Source: Echinometra lucunter (taxonomy: Eukaryota > Echinodermata > Echinoidea > Camarodonta > Echinometridae). From it: a DNA stretch of 64,000 nt. Below the pieces are notes generated by a model. The model was not told the origin of the DNA, did not search any database, and was given only the letters and a program-made list of their open reading frames with translations. The stretch covers positions 29,503,277 through 29,567,276 of the forward strand of contig CM057157.1 in NCBI GenBank assembly GCA_029962745.1. Direction: 5' to 3'. This document shows positions 46,244 to 57,460 of this stretch, in pieces. The translations under genes were made by a program, and so were the position numbers. Numbering within the stretch: position 1 is the first letter of the stretch; the number at the start of each line of letters is the position of its first letter.

Positions 46244-47116
46244 CTAGAGAATAAAAGAACAGCAAAAGTATAATGAAAGTCAATTTATTTCCTTAAAATA
46301 AAAACATTTCATTTAAATCATATCCGAAAAATACACAAAAATATGAAAGTATTCACAGAGACATCTGTAGGATTGAGGAAAACTAAATCATTGTTGTTCC
46401 ATGAGGCCGAAAATCATTCTGTAAACCAACAAATTAAGAAAAAGCATACATGTACGTACAGTGTAAGTTTCTACATGGGGGGGGGTATTACATGTGGAGC
46501 TACACACTTTGTTTTCATTGGCTAAAATTCTTTGGTAAATGGAAATTTATTTTATCTCTCTTGGTCCCACATGTGTGCAAATTTCAATTTGGAAACTGAA
46601 TGATGTTAATTTCACCCCAATTTTGAACTAATTTTATCACTAACAATGAAGGAAACATTGATTCTTTTTTGCAAGCTCATGTTCTTGTCACTAAGTAACG
46701 TTGATTGCTCGGTGTATTGAACATGTAGCAATGCACACATTTGCAAGGTGTGTATTATGAACACGTTTAGCTTCAGGACCCTTGCTTCACACAGTATGCA
46801 TTAATGGTCTGGAGTCGTTAAGGCTAAAGCTACGCAAGTCCTTCAGCTACGCACCCTGAAAACAATAAATTAACTATAGAATAGGAAGAACCAATATCTA
46901 CATGTACATGTATAAAAGAAATTCACAAACCAATGATTTTTGTGACTTTTAAACTGCTCAAGAGCGTAGCCTTAGGTTTCCTCATCATACATGTACATAT
47001 ACTTCTCAACAACAAAAATTGAACAGTCATACATTTGTACCTACAAAGCATTTAACTTTGAGACCAGAAACCCCAAAATAAAACAAATACATAGGTCTAG
47101 TCTAATTTACTGCTAT
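46244..47116. other. No feature recognised; p85 5' intron
   Basis: AT-rich, with a G run at 46476-46485 and scattered TACATGTA. Probably intron between the 5' UTR acceptor at 46243 and an upstream first exon. Confidence 0.4.
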
Positions 47117-48387
47117 AATTAGGTGGTCTGTCATATTATGACAGATCACCTCTTAATTTCGTCAGAATTTTCTTTATTCTTCATTAATTATTATTATTCT
47201 TTTTATTGGTACCCACTTTTTTGTGTAGTCGAGATCTCAAAACTGGCTGAATCATTTTTCGTCAAATTTTCAGGAATCATCAGTCATAACGAGATCTCGG
47301 ATGTTTAGTCATTTTCAAGTTCATCGGGTCATCGTGACGTCATCTAGGCGCCATTTTGTAAAAATCATCTCATGATCATATCTTCATAACGGAATGTCAT
47401 TTTTCATTCATATTTGGCATGATGAATATTCATATCAATCTGAACAATTCAAACGTTTTAAAAGCGCGCGAGTGCGCGCGCAAAATTTTAAAATGCTCAA
47501 AATCACTCATGGATCAAACCAAAATCCATTTCAGGTCATTTTAAGCATTTCAAAAATTTCCGCGCGTAAGCGCCTGCGCGCGCGTTTTGCGCGTGCGCAA
47601 CTTGTAAATAAAGTAAAAACGCCGTTTTTTCACTTGAATTGCAATTCTGAGACATTTCTTGACCATTTCCATCAGTTTAAAATCGATTTCAACTTACCAA
47701 AACGCCGCACGCACGCGTCAAAGTTTAAAATCCGTGCGCGCGTCTATGGGGCAAATAACGTAAAAACATGCAAAAACATGCCCCTTTAAAATCCGCCATA
47801 GCTCGTTAAAAAGGATGGGGACCCCCCATTTTTTTTACATTTTCTGAAAGCCTATGAATCGAAGATTTGAATTCATGAAAAAAAATTGGGGGTCGAACAG
47901 TCGGAACGTTACCATATTCTCATGTGAACTCAAAATTTCATTTTTTCAATTATGACGTCATGTTTTTTACCTTTAATCAAGACTATCTCGCTTATTGTTG
48001 GTCGATTTTCGCCAGGATTTCAGTATGTTGTAGCTGAGACAATGCTCTTATATACCAATTGCCTTCATTTTTCATTTTGAGAACTGCATCATGGTCTAAT
48101 CTTACGAAAAACGGAGGCATGTCATTTTTTCACAGTTTGCGTGTATTGTCTATGGGACATGACCTTTTTCTAATTCTTGATTCTACATTCCCGTCTTTTT
48201 TTAGCAACAGCTCCGTGATTTCTACTCGATTTTTGCCCAGCTTCGAGTATGTTGTAGCTGAGAAAATTCTCTATCTTAAGTGTGCCATTTATTTTTTAAT
48301 CAGATGTCAGGAACATATCAAAATTTGAACTGGAAGATATGATTTAGGAATCCCATTTTCCATCTACGTGTTATCTCTATGGACTAT

Positions 48388-48460
48388 ATCCTGGTCCATC
48401 GGTAAAGCACTGGTCTCACATCCTCATGGTCCCTGGTTCGACTCCCGGCGCCGGCGGTGT
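48388..48460 (+). pseudogene. tRNA-like Pol III promoter segment
   Basis: TGGTCCATCGGTAAAGCACT resembles an A box region and GGTTCGACTCC is a consensus B box. A run of about 22 T, a strong Pol III terminator, follows at 48465. I could not build a full cloverleaf with confidence, so a SINE head or tRNA pseudogene is preferred over a working tRNA. Confidence 0.5.
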
Positions 48461-48799
48461 CAATTTTTTTTTTTTTTTTTTTTTTTACATTTTTTGCCCT
48501 TTCATATTACCATCTTCATCGACTACGTGTACACATACAATTACAAACAATGCCATAACTGCGTTATTTTGCGTGTTATGTCTATTGCAATGCAGTGTAC
48601 ATTAGTTTATGTACAACCCTATTGCAAATATGATTCATGAACGTGTATTGAACCTTTAGGGTTAACTTTGCATAATACTAAAAATCAAATCGTCCTGTGT
48701 CTGTGATGCTAGTCTCCTTCTCAGACCTGAATATTTTTCAAGTTCATCACGTCATCGAACATTAGATAAACTGGTGATTAGACGGCAAATAGATTACCC

Positions 48800-49935
48800 A
48801 ACACAAAACGTTTCAGAACGTTCTTAGAACACATTTATTAGGTCTGCTACATCTTCGTCTTTAATAATTGTTACAAAACATTTTTATTAGATCCGTTTCG
48901 TCTTCGACTTTAATAAACGTTCATAAAACGTTTTTATTAGGTCTGCTGCGTCTTTGTCTTTAATAAACGTTCACAAAACATTTTGAGAACGTTCACAAAA
49001 CGTTTTTATTAGGTCCGCTACGTCTTCGTCTTTAATAAACGTTCACAAAACGTTTTCAGAACGTTTCAAACGTTTACAAAACGTTTTTTATTAGGTCCGC
49101 TACGTCTTCGTCTTGAATAAACGTTCACAAAATATTTTCAGAACGTTCACAAAATGTTTACAAAACGTTTTTATTAGGCCTGCTGCGTCTTCGTCTTTAA
49201 TAAACGTTCACAAAACGTTGTCAGAACGTTTCCAAAACCTTGTCAGAACGTTTCCAAAACGTTTACAAAACGTTTTTTATTAGGTCCACTACGTCTTCGT
49301 CTTGAATAAACGTTCACAAAATATTTTCAGAACGTTCACAAAATGTTTACAAAACATTTTTATTACGTCTGCTACGTCTTCGTCTTTAATAAACGTTCAC
49401 AAAACGTTTTCAGAAACCTTCACAAAACATTTACAAAATGTTTTTCCTAGGTCGGCTATGTCTTCATCTTTAATGAACGTTCGCTATGTCTTTGTCTTTA
49501 ATAAACGTTCGCAAAACATTTTCAGAAGTTCATAAAAAGTTTACAAAACGTCTTTATAGGTCCGCTACGTTTTAGTCCTTAGTAAAAGTTCACAAAACGT
49601 TTTCCGAACGTTCACAAAAGTTGTTTTTATGTCCGCTACGTCTTCGTCTTTAAAAAAACGTTCGTAAATCATTTTCAGAAGTTCATAAAACGTTTACAAA
49701 ACGTCTTTATTAGGTCCGCTACGTTTTAGTCCTTAGTAAAAGTTCACAAAACGTTTTCAGAACGTTCACAAAAGTTTTTTTTTATGTCCGCTACGTCTTC
49801 GTCTTTAAAAAAACGTTCGTAAAACATTTTCAGAAGGTTCATAAATAGTTTACAAAACATTTTTATTAGGTCCGCTACGTCTTTGTCTTCAATAAACGTT
49901 CACAAAACGTTTTCAGAACATTTTTCAGAACGTTT
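48800..49935. repeat. Minisatellite, AACGTTCACAAAACGTTT units
   Basis: Roughly 80-110-bp irregular units of ATTAGGTCCGCTACGTCTTC, GTCTTTAATAAACGTTCAC and AAAACGTTTTCAGAACGTTC, repeated more than ten times. The palindromic word AACGTT is extremely dense. Confidence 0.9.
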
Positions 49936-50152
49936 TTTATCAGGGCTGCTTCAGCTTCGTAAATTTTCTCTGAATGGGGATTTTAATTGGGAATGACTAA
50001 TCCTCTTGATGACCATGATAATGAGAAAGTAATGTTGCTGACGGTGATACAAACCCTGATGATGAAAATGATGAATAAAAGGCCAACTGTCATATACCTT
50101 TTATAATCATAGATATCATATCCATATCAAAAGGACGACATACCACCTAATT

Positions 50153-51345
50153 CGTCTAATCGAATGACGAATTAAATCTCGTTATTTCTGTATTTCACCA
50201 TTTATAAAAATGATATTAAAGTCATGAAGGCAGGGTTGACCGTTTAATACCGGAGCGGGAAATACCGGGCGGTAAATACCAGTATTTACCGGTAAATACC
50301 GCCTAGCAAATTTGGACGAAAACGGGAAATACCCCAAAAACAATATTTTCCATCAGTAAATTGCACCAAAATGTACACATTATAGACAAGGCAAGGGAAG
50401 GCAAGAAAAGGCAAGATTAAACATCTACAGCCAAGAAAAGGTGACTTCTTTATGGTAGGGGGATCCTACAACAGCTTTGCATAATGTTATATGGGTACAC
50501 TTTATATGGCTTTGGGGCTGTGTTAAAGCAATGACTGGTAAAATACTGGGACATATATTACATGTACTTCATAGAGAATATTTTTCACCACGAATTTAGG
50601 CCAAAATGTACACATTAATGAGAAAATGGCACGCTTAAACAAACAGAGCAATAAAAATATCAGTTTTTCATGATTGTTGAGGGTGGGAAATTGCCAACCC
50701 TTCATGAAGGGCCTCACAATTTTAGTCAAAGAACTTGAAATTTAAATGAGTGACCAAAATTACAAGATGCTTTGCACAATCTTGTGGAAATCGTGATCTA
50801 ACAAGGCAGACCTCATGCCTGACCCACTGCTTAGCAGTACATCATACTACATGTAACTACTATTTTTCCCCAAGTCATGTGTCAGACAATAAATCATGGT
50901 ATAAAAACCTTAGTAATTTTAAGTAACTTCACATTTTTGGGCACCAATGCACTTTCATATCCAATCCATGTACATATCTCCAGTAGAAATTAACGAATCT
51001 GCATAATCACCAACAATTATCGCATCTCTCACCTGAATTTTAATCATATCAGGCAGAGGGAACCCCTCGATTACGGCTTTGATATTTGATGTAGTTACTC
51101 AATATACATGTAACAGTTAGTCACTAACTCACTTCTCTGTGTGCTTCCTGACTCTTAATTAAACTGACAAATTTATGACGAGTTGAGCATGAAGCATACA
51201 GCTTAGCGACCGTACCAAGCGATGACACTGAACATCGAAGCCGTAATCCATATCCAGTAAAAGTGTGTTCTCTGGCTCTGTCAAATTCAGGTGAGCGATA
51301 CATGTTGCAATGTTGGTGATTATTTTGCGAAAGTCTGACCTAGTC
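50153..51345. other. No gene seen; TACCGG-rich short repeat at 50255-50310
   Basis: 50255-50310 repeats GGTAAATACC / GGAAATACC with a TATTTACCGGTAAATA palindrome. The remainder shows nothing recognisable. Confidence 0.5.
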
Positions 51346-51842
51346 CAGGGACGTATGGAGAGCAAAAACAAAAACAAAAAAAACCCGCTAACACTATTAC
51401 TCTCCATGACGTCCAGTGCTTTTACCCCATATTTGTACATAGCAAGCATCTTGGCACTTCAAAACAACCCCTGGAAAATCACTTTCCCATGGGCCAATGA
51501 CACCACCAGCCTTGTAACTATCGGCTGTGGTCATCACGAACCCGACTGACCCTTGGGACTAAAAATCAGACGTACGAAAACTGAAATTTAGAATCTAGAT
51601 ATAAATCTATCGTATGGTAGCTGGAAAAACTCACCGCTTGTTTACGTTTCCCCGGCATCCATTGAAATGTAGATAGAAAATGGCGACTAACTTGCACATG
51701 CGCATCGATGTGCCAAGATGCTTGCTATGTACAAAAAGGGGGTAAAAGCACTAGACGTCATAGAGAGTAATACTAGGCCTACAGCGTTAGTGTTTTTTTT
51801 TTTACTCTCCAGACGTCCCTGAGCTGGGCCTGGACTAGTCTG
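51346..51842. repeat. Inverted duplication flanking promoter-like core
   Basis: 51346-51462 (AGGGACGTATGGAGAG ... ACATAGCAAGCATCTTGGCA) is repeated in inverse at 51712-51842 (TGCCAAGATGCTTGCTATGT ... CTCTCCAGACGTCCCT). The spacer of about 250 bp contains the YY1/NRF1-like segment. Confidence 0.8.
51635..51710 (-). promoter_or_regulatory. Candidate promoter and noncoding first exon
   Basis: On the minus strand a GC-richer patch ends at a good donor (GCG|GTGAGT at 51634). It contains the sense of AAAATGGCG, resembling a YY1 site, next to CATGCGCAT, resembling an NRF1 half palindrome. Such sites cluster at metazoan start sites. An ATG here opens only eight codons (MPGKRKQA). Spliced to the acceptor at 46243 it would stop after seven more, so it would be a short upstream ORF in the p85 leader. 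On the plus strand the same motif could start a 21-codon frame, so direction is uncertain. The assignment to p85 is inference from position. Confidence 0.35.
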
Positions 51843-52329
51843 ACCTAACAGTTCGATTCATTCATTACAGCTGGAGATATGAGTATGGATACGAAATGGC
51901 ATTAGACCACTACTCCAATTTTAGCCTCCATTTGTGTGAGTGCAGCTGCCAATCACAGGATCCTGGAATTTGAAAGTGAACTTTGGTCTTTGTGAAGTTG
52001 ACATGCATGCACACACACTGACATGACTGACACATTCTCATGATTCTAGCTAGGTTACAAAAGACATTATACGCAAATGTACATGTGTAGAATTGGAACT
52101 GATTAATGACAATTTTACACATCGCCTTCAACTATCAAGATCAGTGATTGCCTCAATCTCATGTGAATATAACAACATGCATACGTACGTGTAACTTTGC
52201 GAAATGCACTGACACAGCTGCCCGTCAGCTTGTACGGGAGAGTGGCCGCTAAACAGCCGCTGTAGTGCCGTTCATTCTCGTCGTACTTGGTCTTCGACTT
52301 CGGGGAGAAAACCGTGACGTAGATTCTGT

Positions 52330-54300
52330 TTCACTAGTACATCAATTTACAGCCCCTTGATTGTTCCGGCATTTTGCCATACGAAAAACTGACTTTTCGG
52401 GCTATGGAATTAAGTCTCTCTTTTAAATCTAACAAAAGGAAATAAAGTAGATTTTACTTGTCCAGGAAGCAAATGGAATAAGTTCTCAACCAGGAAGCAG
52501 TGTGGAAGATCAACGAAAGTGCGAAAGGTCAAATTAAATACTACATGACGAGCGCCACCTACTGCTGTAAAGACAGTGGAATTTTCTCTCGGAGTTTCAA
52601 TAAAGTAAAAAATATATATATATTCTGTGCTCCAAATTTGATTACTTGAGAAACCAATACTTTCGGAGCGATGAGATTACTGGACACTATCACTATTATT
52701 ATTTTCATTATCATCATTATCATTATCATCAAACAAATACATGCCAAATCAGAAAAAGGCAATGGTAATCAAAATACCCCAGGTTTTTTTGTTTTGTTTT
52801 GTTTTGTTTTTAGAGGGGGGGGGGGGGGAATAACCAATTTTATACCCCTTAGAGTAATCACAATGGATGAAAGGCACTTCTGGTTTGATAATGTACCATT
52901 GTTTAAAAAAAAAAAACAACAACAACAACAACAACAACAAAAACTATTCAACCTTTCAACCCCCCCCCCTTGCTGCTATATTCCAGGCAATGTTTGACTC
53001 AAGCCCAGTGTGACAAAAAACAAACAAAAACAACAAACAATCAAACAAAACAAACAAACAAACAAACAAACAAAAAAGCCCTAAGCTTCCATGCAATAAA
53101 GCAAGTACGCCTCCGGTTAACTTGCCTCTTCGAGCTCATTAAAAAGATTTGATTCCTATGTCATTACAGTTTCCTAGAATTTTTCCCCAACAAAACCCCG
53201 GCATGATTTTCTAGGCACTCTGGCCTCATAAAGGATCTCTACCTGCATACCTTATAAATTAAAGTGCCTTGGATGGGTAAAAGAGAGGACAGTTTTTGTC
53301 TGAAAGGGTATGTTTTCCGTAATAAAACAGTCTGTGTTTTTAAAAATGCAGAAGGCAACTATGGGGGCTGTCGAGACAAATGGTTACACCCATTCACAGA
53401 AAGTAAGTCATAAAAGAGAATAATACAAATGAGGGGGGGGGGGCATAATAAGATTTCTCGGAAGCACAAATTTTAGAATTATGACTCCTTTATCATTTTT
53501 TTAAAAATATGAAGACTTTTCGATTTCCAGAAATTGCGAACCCCGTTTCATTTGGGGAGTTATAACTATTATCCATTTTCGGATTTATGCACGTTAGAAA
53601 AAACGGAAAAAACAATGTTAGAATATATAAAATATTCAATACCATAAATACGGAATAGAATATTAATGTTTCTGTCACGTACTAGTACAGGTCCTCCGTT
53701 CTTTAAAATAGTGTCCTTTTTGGCGATGCCCCGGCTCATCTCTCAAACAAAATTCAAACGTGGTTCATTGCCAATTCGATACCAGTGATTTAAATATGTT
53801 GGCTGAAATGACACGATTTGCCAGGTTTTCCCTCACTTTTTTGTAACTTATACTTTTCTGCCCATCAAAAAGTTTTGCTCATTATGCCCCTGGATAATAG
53901 TATACTCCTTATGAAAAACTGTGTCTTTCACCATAATCATGTTTTTGATGAGGCCTCTGGCAATAAATTATGTCAATTTATGTTATATCTCTCTACATTG
54001 ACTTGTAACGCTGGTAAAATAATTTTCAAGTTGTATTACTCTTTGTAAATTGTAAATTTGAGAATGATCCGTCATATTTTGATTTTAATCAGTAAAATGA
54101 ATCATAAATCGCATTTCTTTTCGTGCCCCTCCCCCAAAGCAATTTTAGACACCCGAATGACTATTGGGCTTACTTGACATACATGTTCTGTAAATCATGC
54201 ATACTCTGATGGCTTACAATTATTTCGATTGAATTCATGAAATAGGATTTGGTTGCTTGTTGTTTGTTTTTCTCTGGCCTAGTACACTCTCCCTCCCTCC

Positions 54301-54333
<33 letters not shown>

Positions 54334-55213
54334 ATTCATAGAATGTAGAGCTTTTGGGAGCACGCAGGAATTTGCAATACCTCATGCTGACCCAATATTC
54401 AGCCCTTAGAATTTGCTTTTCACTTGCCTTCTACCAATCTCTTGGCTTGTCTGTGCCCCGTATTTCCTTCAAATGTTATTTTTGTCAGTCATTCTACCAC
54501 CGCCATGGGCGTCAATTGGGGGAGGGGGAAGGGGGACATGTCCCCCAAAATTTGTAGGATGGGGTTCACAATAAGGTATTCCCCCACAGTCTTTAAGCTG
54601 CGGTCCTCCTTTTTTTTTGGGGGGGGGGGGAGTTATATGACCCACAAAAAAAATCACGTCCCCCAAGAAATTTCAAGCTGATGACCTTTTTTTATGAGAG
54701 TGCCCCCCAAATATAAAACGAATTGATGCCCCCAACCACCACATCCCTCCGTCTTACGATCTGTCTCTCTTCTCGGCAATCTCCTTCTTCTTCCTCTCTC
54801 TCTCTACACTATATGTACATCCCTTCATCGGCTCCATTCTGTCTTACTTTTTCTATAACAGTTCTTGCGTTTGTCTCTGAAAGACGCTCAGTCGTGGGCT
54901 TTCATGGGGAATTTGACACCATCGGTGCTTACCCAGTAACAGGTGTTGTCCATCACTATGAACAGACCTTATGTAATGCTCTGTATATTCCACCCTTTGC
55001 CCCATATGGCAAAGTCATTATCTCACTTTCCCTGGCCCGAGAATGCCCGAAGCAGGCCGAAGAATGTTTATGGTGGGACAGCCTGTTTTGCTGTGCTCCA
55101 GAAATGTAGCTCTGTTACAGGTATTTCCAGTGCTTTTCACAAAGTCTGGTGTCAGCAAATTATGATCTACGACTGAATGTCTTTAATTTGTTTAAGTTCC
55201 CTGCTCTCTCATT
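52330..55213. other. No gene seen; simple repeats
   Basis: Holds ATT/ATC tract 52685-52735, (TTTTG) 52785-52811, G run 52815-52829, (AAC) 52916-52941, (AAAC) 53010-53075 and C/TC tract 54290-54333. Frames in 54723-55109 are open but unrecognised. A CRE-like TGACGT sits at about 52315. Confidence 0.6.
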
Positions 55214-55215
55214 TA

Positions 55216-55726
55216 CAGTCGGGGCCAAAAGTTTACATATTTCCAAGGAAAATGTTTACTTTATACACCGAAAATTATAAAATCTACCACATGTACATCT
55301 TCAGAAATATTTGTTGTACCATGACATGTTTGGTATCATGGCATCCTCCTATCAGTCATCTCTTTTATTCATCGAGATTTAATTTTTTTTTAAAGAATCT
55401 GAAATGCTTGTGGTAAGAAATGAGTAAAAAGTTATTGTTTTGACCAAGATTGATGTCAAATTTTGTTTTGCACAAATGTAAGTTTTGTTTTTTGTTTTTT
55501 TTTTTGTTTTTTAAATCACATCTAAATATACTTCAATCCTCATGGCAAGCCAGTCAATGAAAGAGCATGATAAGCTCTTTTGGCTGATACCAAATTTGAT
55601 TTGGTAGCACAAATATTTCTGAAGATATGAAGTAAATTTTATGATTATTGGCAAGTAAACATTTTTTGTTGTTGTTGGGGGGGGGGGGGGATTGCCCATT
55701 TGTATGTAAACTCTTGGCCCCTACCG
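55216..55726. mobile_element. Tc1/mariner-like MITE
   Basis: TA-flanked; left CAGTCGGGGCCAAAAGTTTACATA (shown here as CAGTCGGGGCCAAAAG), right ends ATGTAAACTCTTGGCCCC then TACCG. The GGGGCCAARAGTTTACATA termini and TA target site are typical of Tc1/mariner. About 511 bp, no transposase. Confidence 0.88.
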
Positions 55727-56280
55727 TATATGCATAATTCCACAGATATAAACAGAATTGTTATTTACAAAGTATTTATTACTCCACAATACATAGTATC
55801 AATAGCATCAATATTCATGCTTATGATAAGAATATTAACAGACAGGAATACATTCTTGAAACCAACATTTTGAAAGGACAGGACTTTGAAACAGTAGTAT
55901 GAAGATTAGATAAACTCATTATACTATCACGATATATGATAGCAAACTTTTAAGAATTTAATACTAGTAAATGACTGGGACATCTAACATTTTGCATTTT
56001 GACTACTGATAAAGGGCGTTTTCAGCAAAAATGATGACCCTCAATGGTTTGAGAAATAAGTGCCCCCCCTCCCCCCTCCCCCCCCCCCCCCAAATTTAAA
56101 GTTGGAAAAAGTCTTCCAACCCAAATATTTCAGAACATTTTCCGGAAATTTATACATAGCCAAAAGTCTCTTCTATAAAATGACACCAAAACAGTTTGAA
56201 ATAATTAGCAAAGGTATAACTTTTTGAAAAGGTGCAAGATACAGACATGACAAGAATGGGTTGTTCTAGCTGGTATTAGC

Positions 56281-56823
56281 AGAGTTAAGAGCAGTGTGTG
56301 TAAGCTGTGTATCATAGACATTTTCAAATTCAAACCTCCAGAATTTTATCCAGTCAAATTCACTGTTTTGGTACAAAGCCTTTTTCTGGAGTTCCAAAGC
56401 ACTTCCAATTATTTTCTTCACAGTTCCTACAAGAGTCAATTTGATGGGAATAGCAGAAACAAAAAAAAAAAATCATGTTGCAATCCTTGTCCTGATTCAA
56501 CAAGTTTCTTGATCCAGGTGATTATTGCTATATTTTCAAATATCAAACATGGGTGTTTTACTATTACAGACTCCACAATTTTGGGCCCTATAAACATCTA
56601 TAAATTGCCTGAGTCTAAAGCATGCAGTCTAAATACAGACAAGGATATTGCTACCAGGTGTTCAGAATTTACAAGTTCATTCTTGTTGTGTTTTAATAGA
56701 ACTAAAGCAATGTATGTACTACTAACAACCTTCTACAAATATGAGTATCAGTACCTCATTAACGATGATTTTATAATGCTGGATTGTAGGCGTATTAATG
56801 AAAAATATGTAAGAAAAATTTAG
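56281..56823 (+). other. Unrecognised 175-codon open frame (56296-56823)
   Basis: Longest ATG frame in the window. The composition is Lys/Ser/Phe/Ile-rich like random AT-rich translation, with a poly-Lys patch. No domain recognised and no splice-site logic. It is more likely chance than gene. The rest of 55729-57039 holds a C-run tract at 56065-56091 and a G run at 56839-56851. Confidence 0.15.
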
Positions 56824-57039
56824 AAACACCTTTGATGGGGGGGGGGGGGGAGGTGGTGTTGTATATTATTTGAATACCTAGGCAATGAATGCCAATGTTT
56901 GTCTTCCTATGTAAAATCAAACAAATCAGTCATGTACTGCACAATTAAAGGTGTTTATATCAAGTACAAAATGACATTTTCCTAAAAATTATACAAAGGT
57001 ATAGTGCAGCTGAATAGAGCATGAACAATGTCTAATGTC

Positions 57040-57086
57040 TTGACCCATTAATGGCACAATGGGGGTTCTGCCAAAACCCCCCCCCC

Positions 57087-57125
<39 letters not shown>

Positions 57126-57460
57126 TATAAAACATTCCAAGTACATGAATAGAAAGAGGAGAAAATTCTACACATACAATGCCCATATTTTGGCTGTGTC
57201 GGTATGTTGAATTTTTTTACAGGAAAAGAAGCAGTAAAATCTTTAAATTGGCAATTGGATGGAAAGTTCAAAATTACTGTTTTCCATACAAACTGGCAAC
57301 TTTTGAACTTCTCAGCATACTTTCCGTCAATTTATATTTGTTTCTGATGCGACTTTTTTATGAGAAAAATGTAGCAATAAAAGAAAAAGTGGTGTGGCCA
57401 ATTTGAAGAAGAAAAGCTGATCAAATGAATTTCAAATCATTACAGTTACGAATGGGTTAA
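57040..57460. mobile_element. piggyBac-like MITE copy h (diverged)
   Basis: Right end TACGAATGGGTTAA and internal AATTGGCAA, AGAAAAATGTAGCAATAAAA and CCAATTTGAAGAAGAAAAGC match the family. The left end is altered and a long C/A homopolymer (57079-57121) has been added. Confidence 0.7.

Larger units (their letters stand above)
47117..50152. mobile_element. Possible 3-kb element with AATTAGGTGGT inverted ends
   Basis: AATTAGGTGGT at 47117-47127 and ACCACCTAATT at 50142-50152 are perfect inverted 11-mers. Inside: a TCTGTCATATTATGACAGA palindrome at the left end, GCGCGC-rich segments at 47463-47760, a tRNA-like unit at 48390-48455 and a long minisatellite. No transposase frame found. Confidence 0.45.

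Noticed and set aside
47394..47789. 131-codon Arg-rich frame
   Set aside because: Produced by GCGCGC-rich repeat sequence inside the possible 3-kb element; no domain.
48800..49935. CRISPR-like alternation of repeats and spacers
   Set aside because: Units are irregular, spacers are themselves repeats, and the context is clearly eukaryotic.
54723..55109. 128-codon plus frame with a protein-like middle (ERRSVVGFHGEFDTIG)
   Set aside because: No recognised family, no convincing splice sites, low-complexity start. Kept only as an untested possibility.
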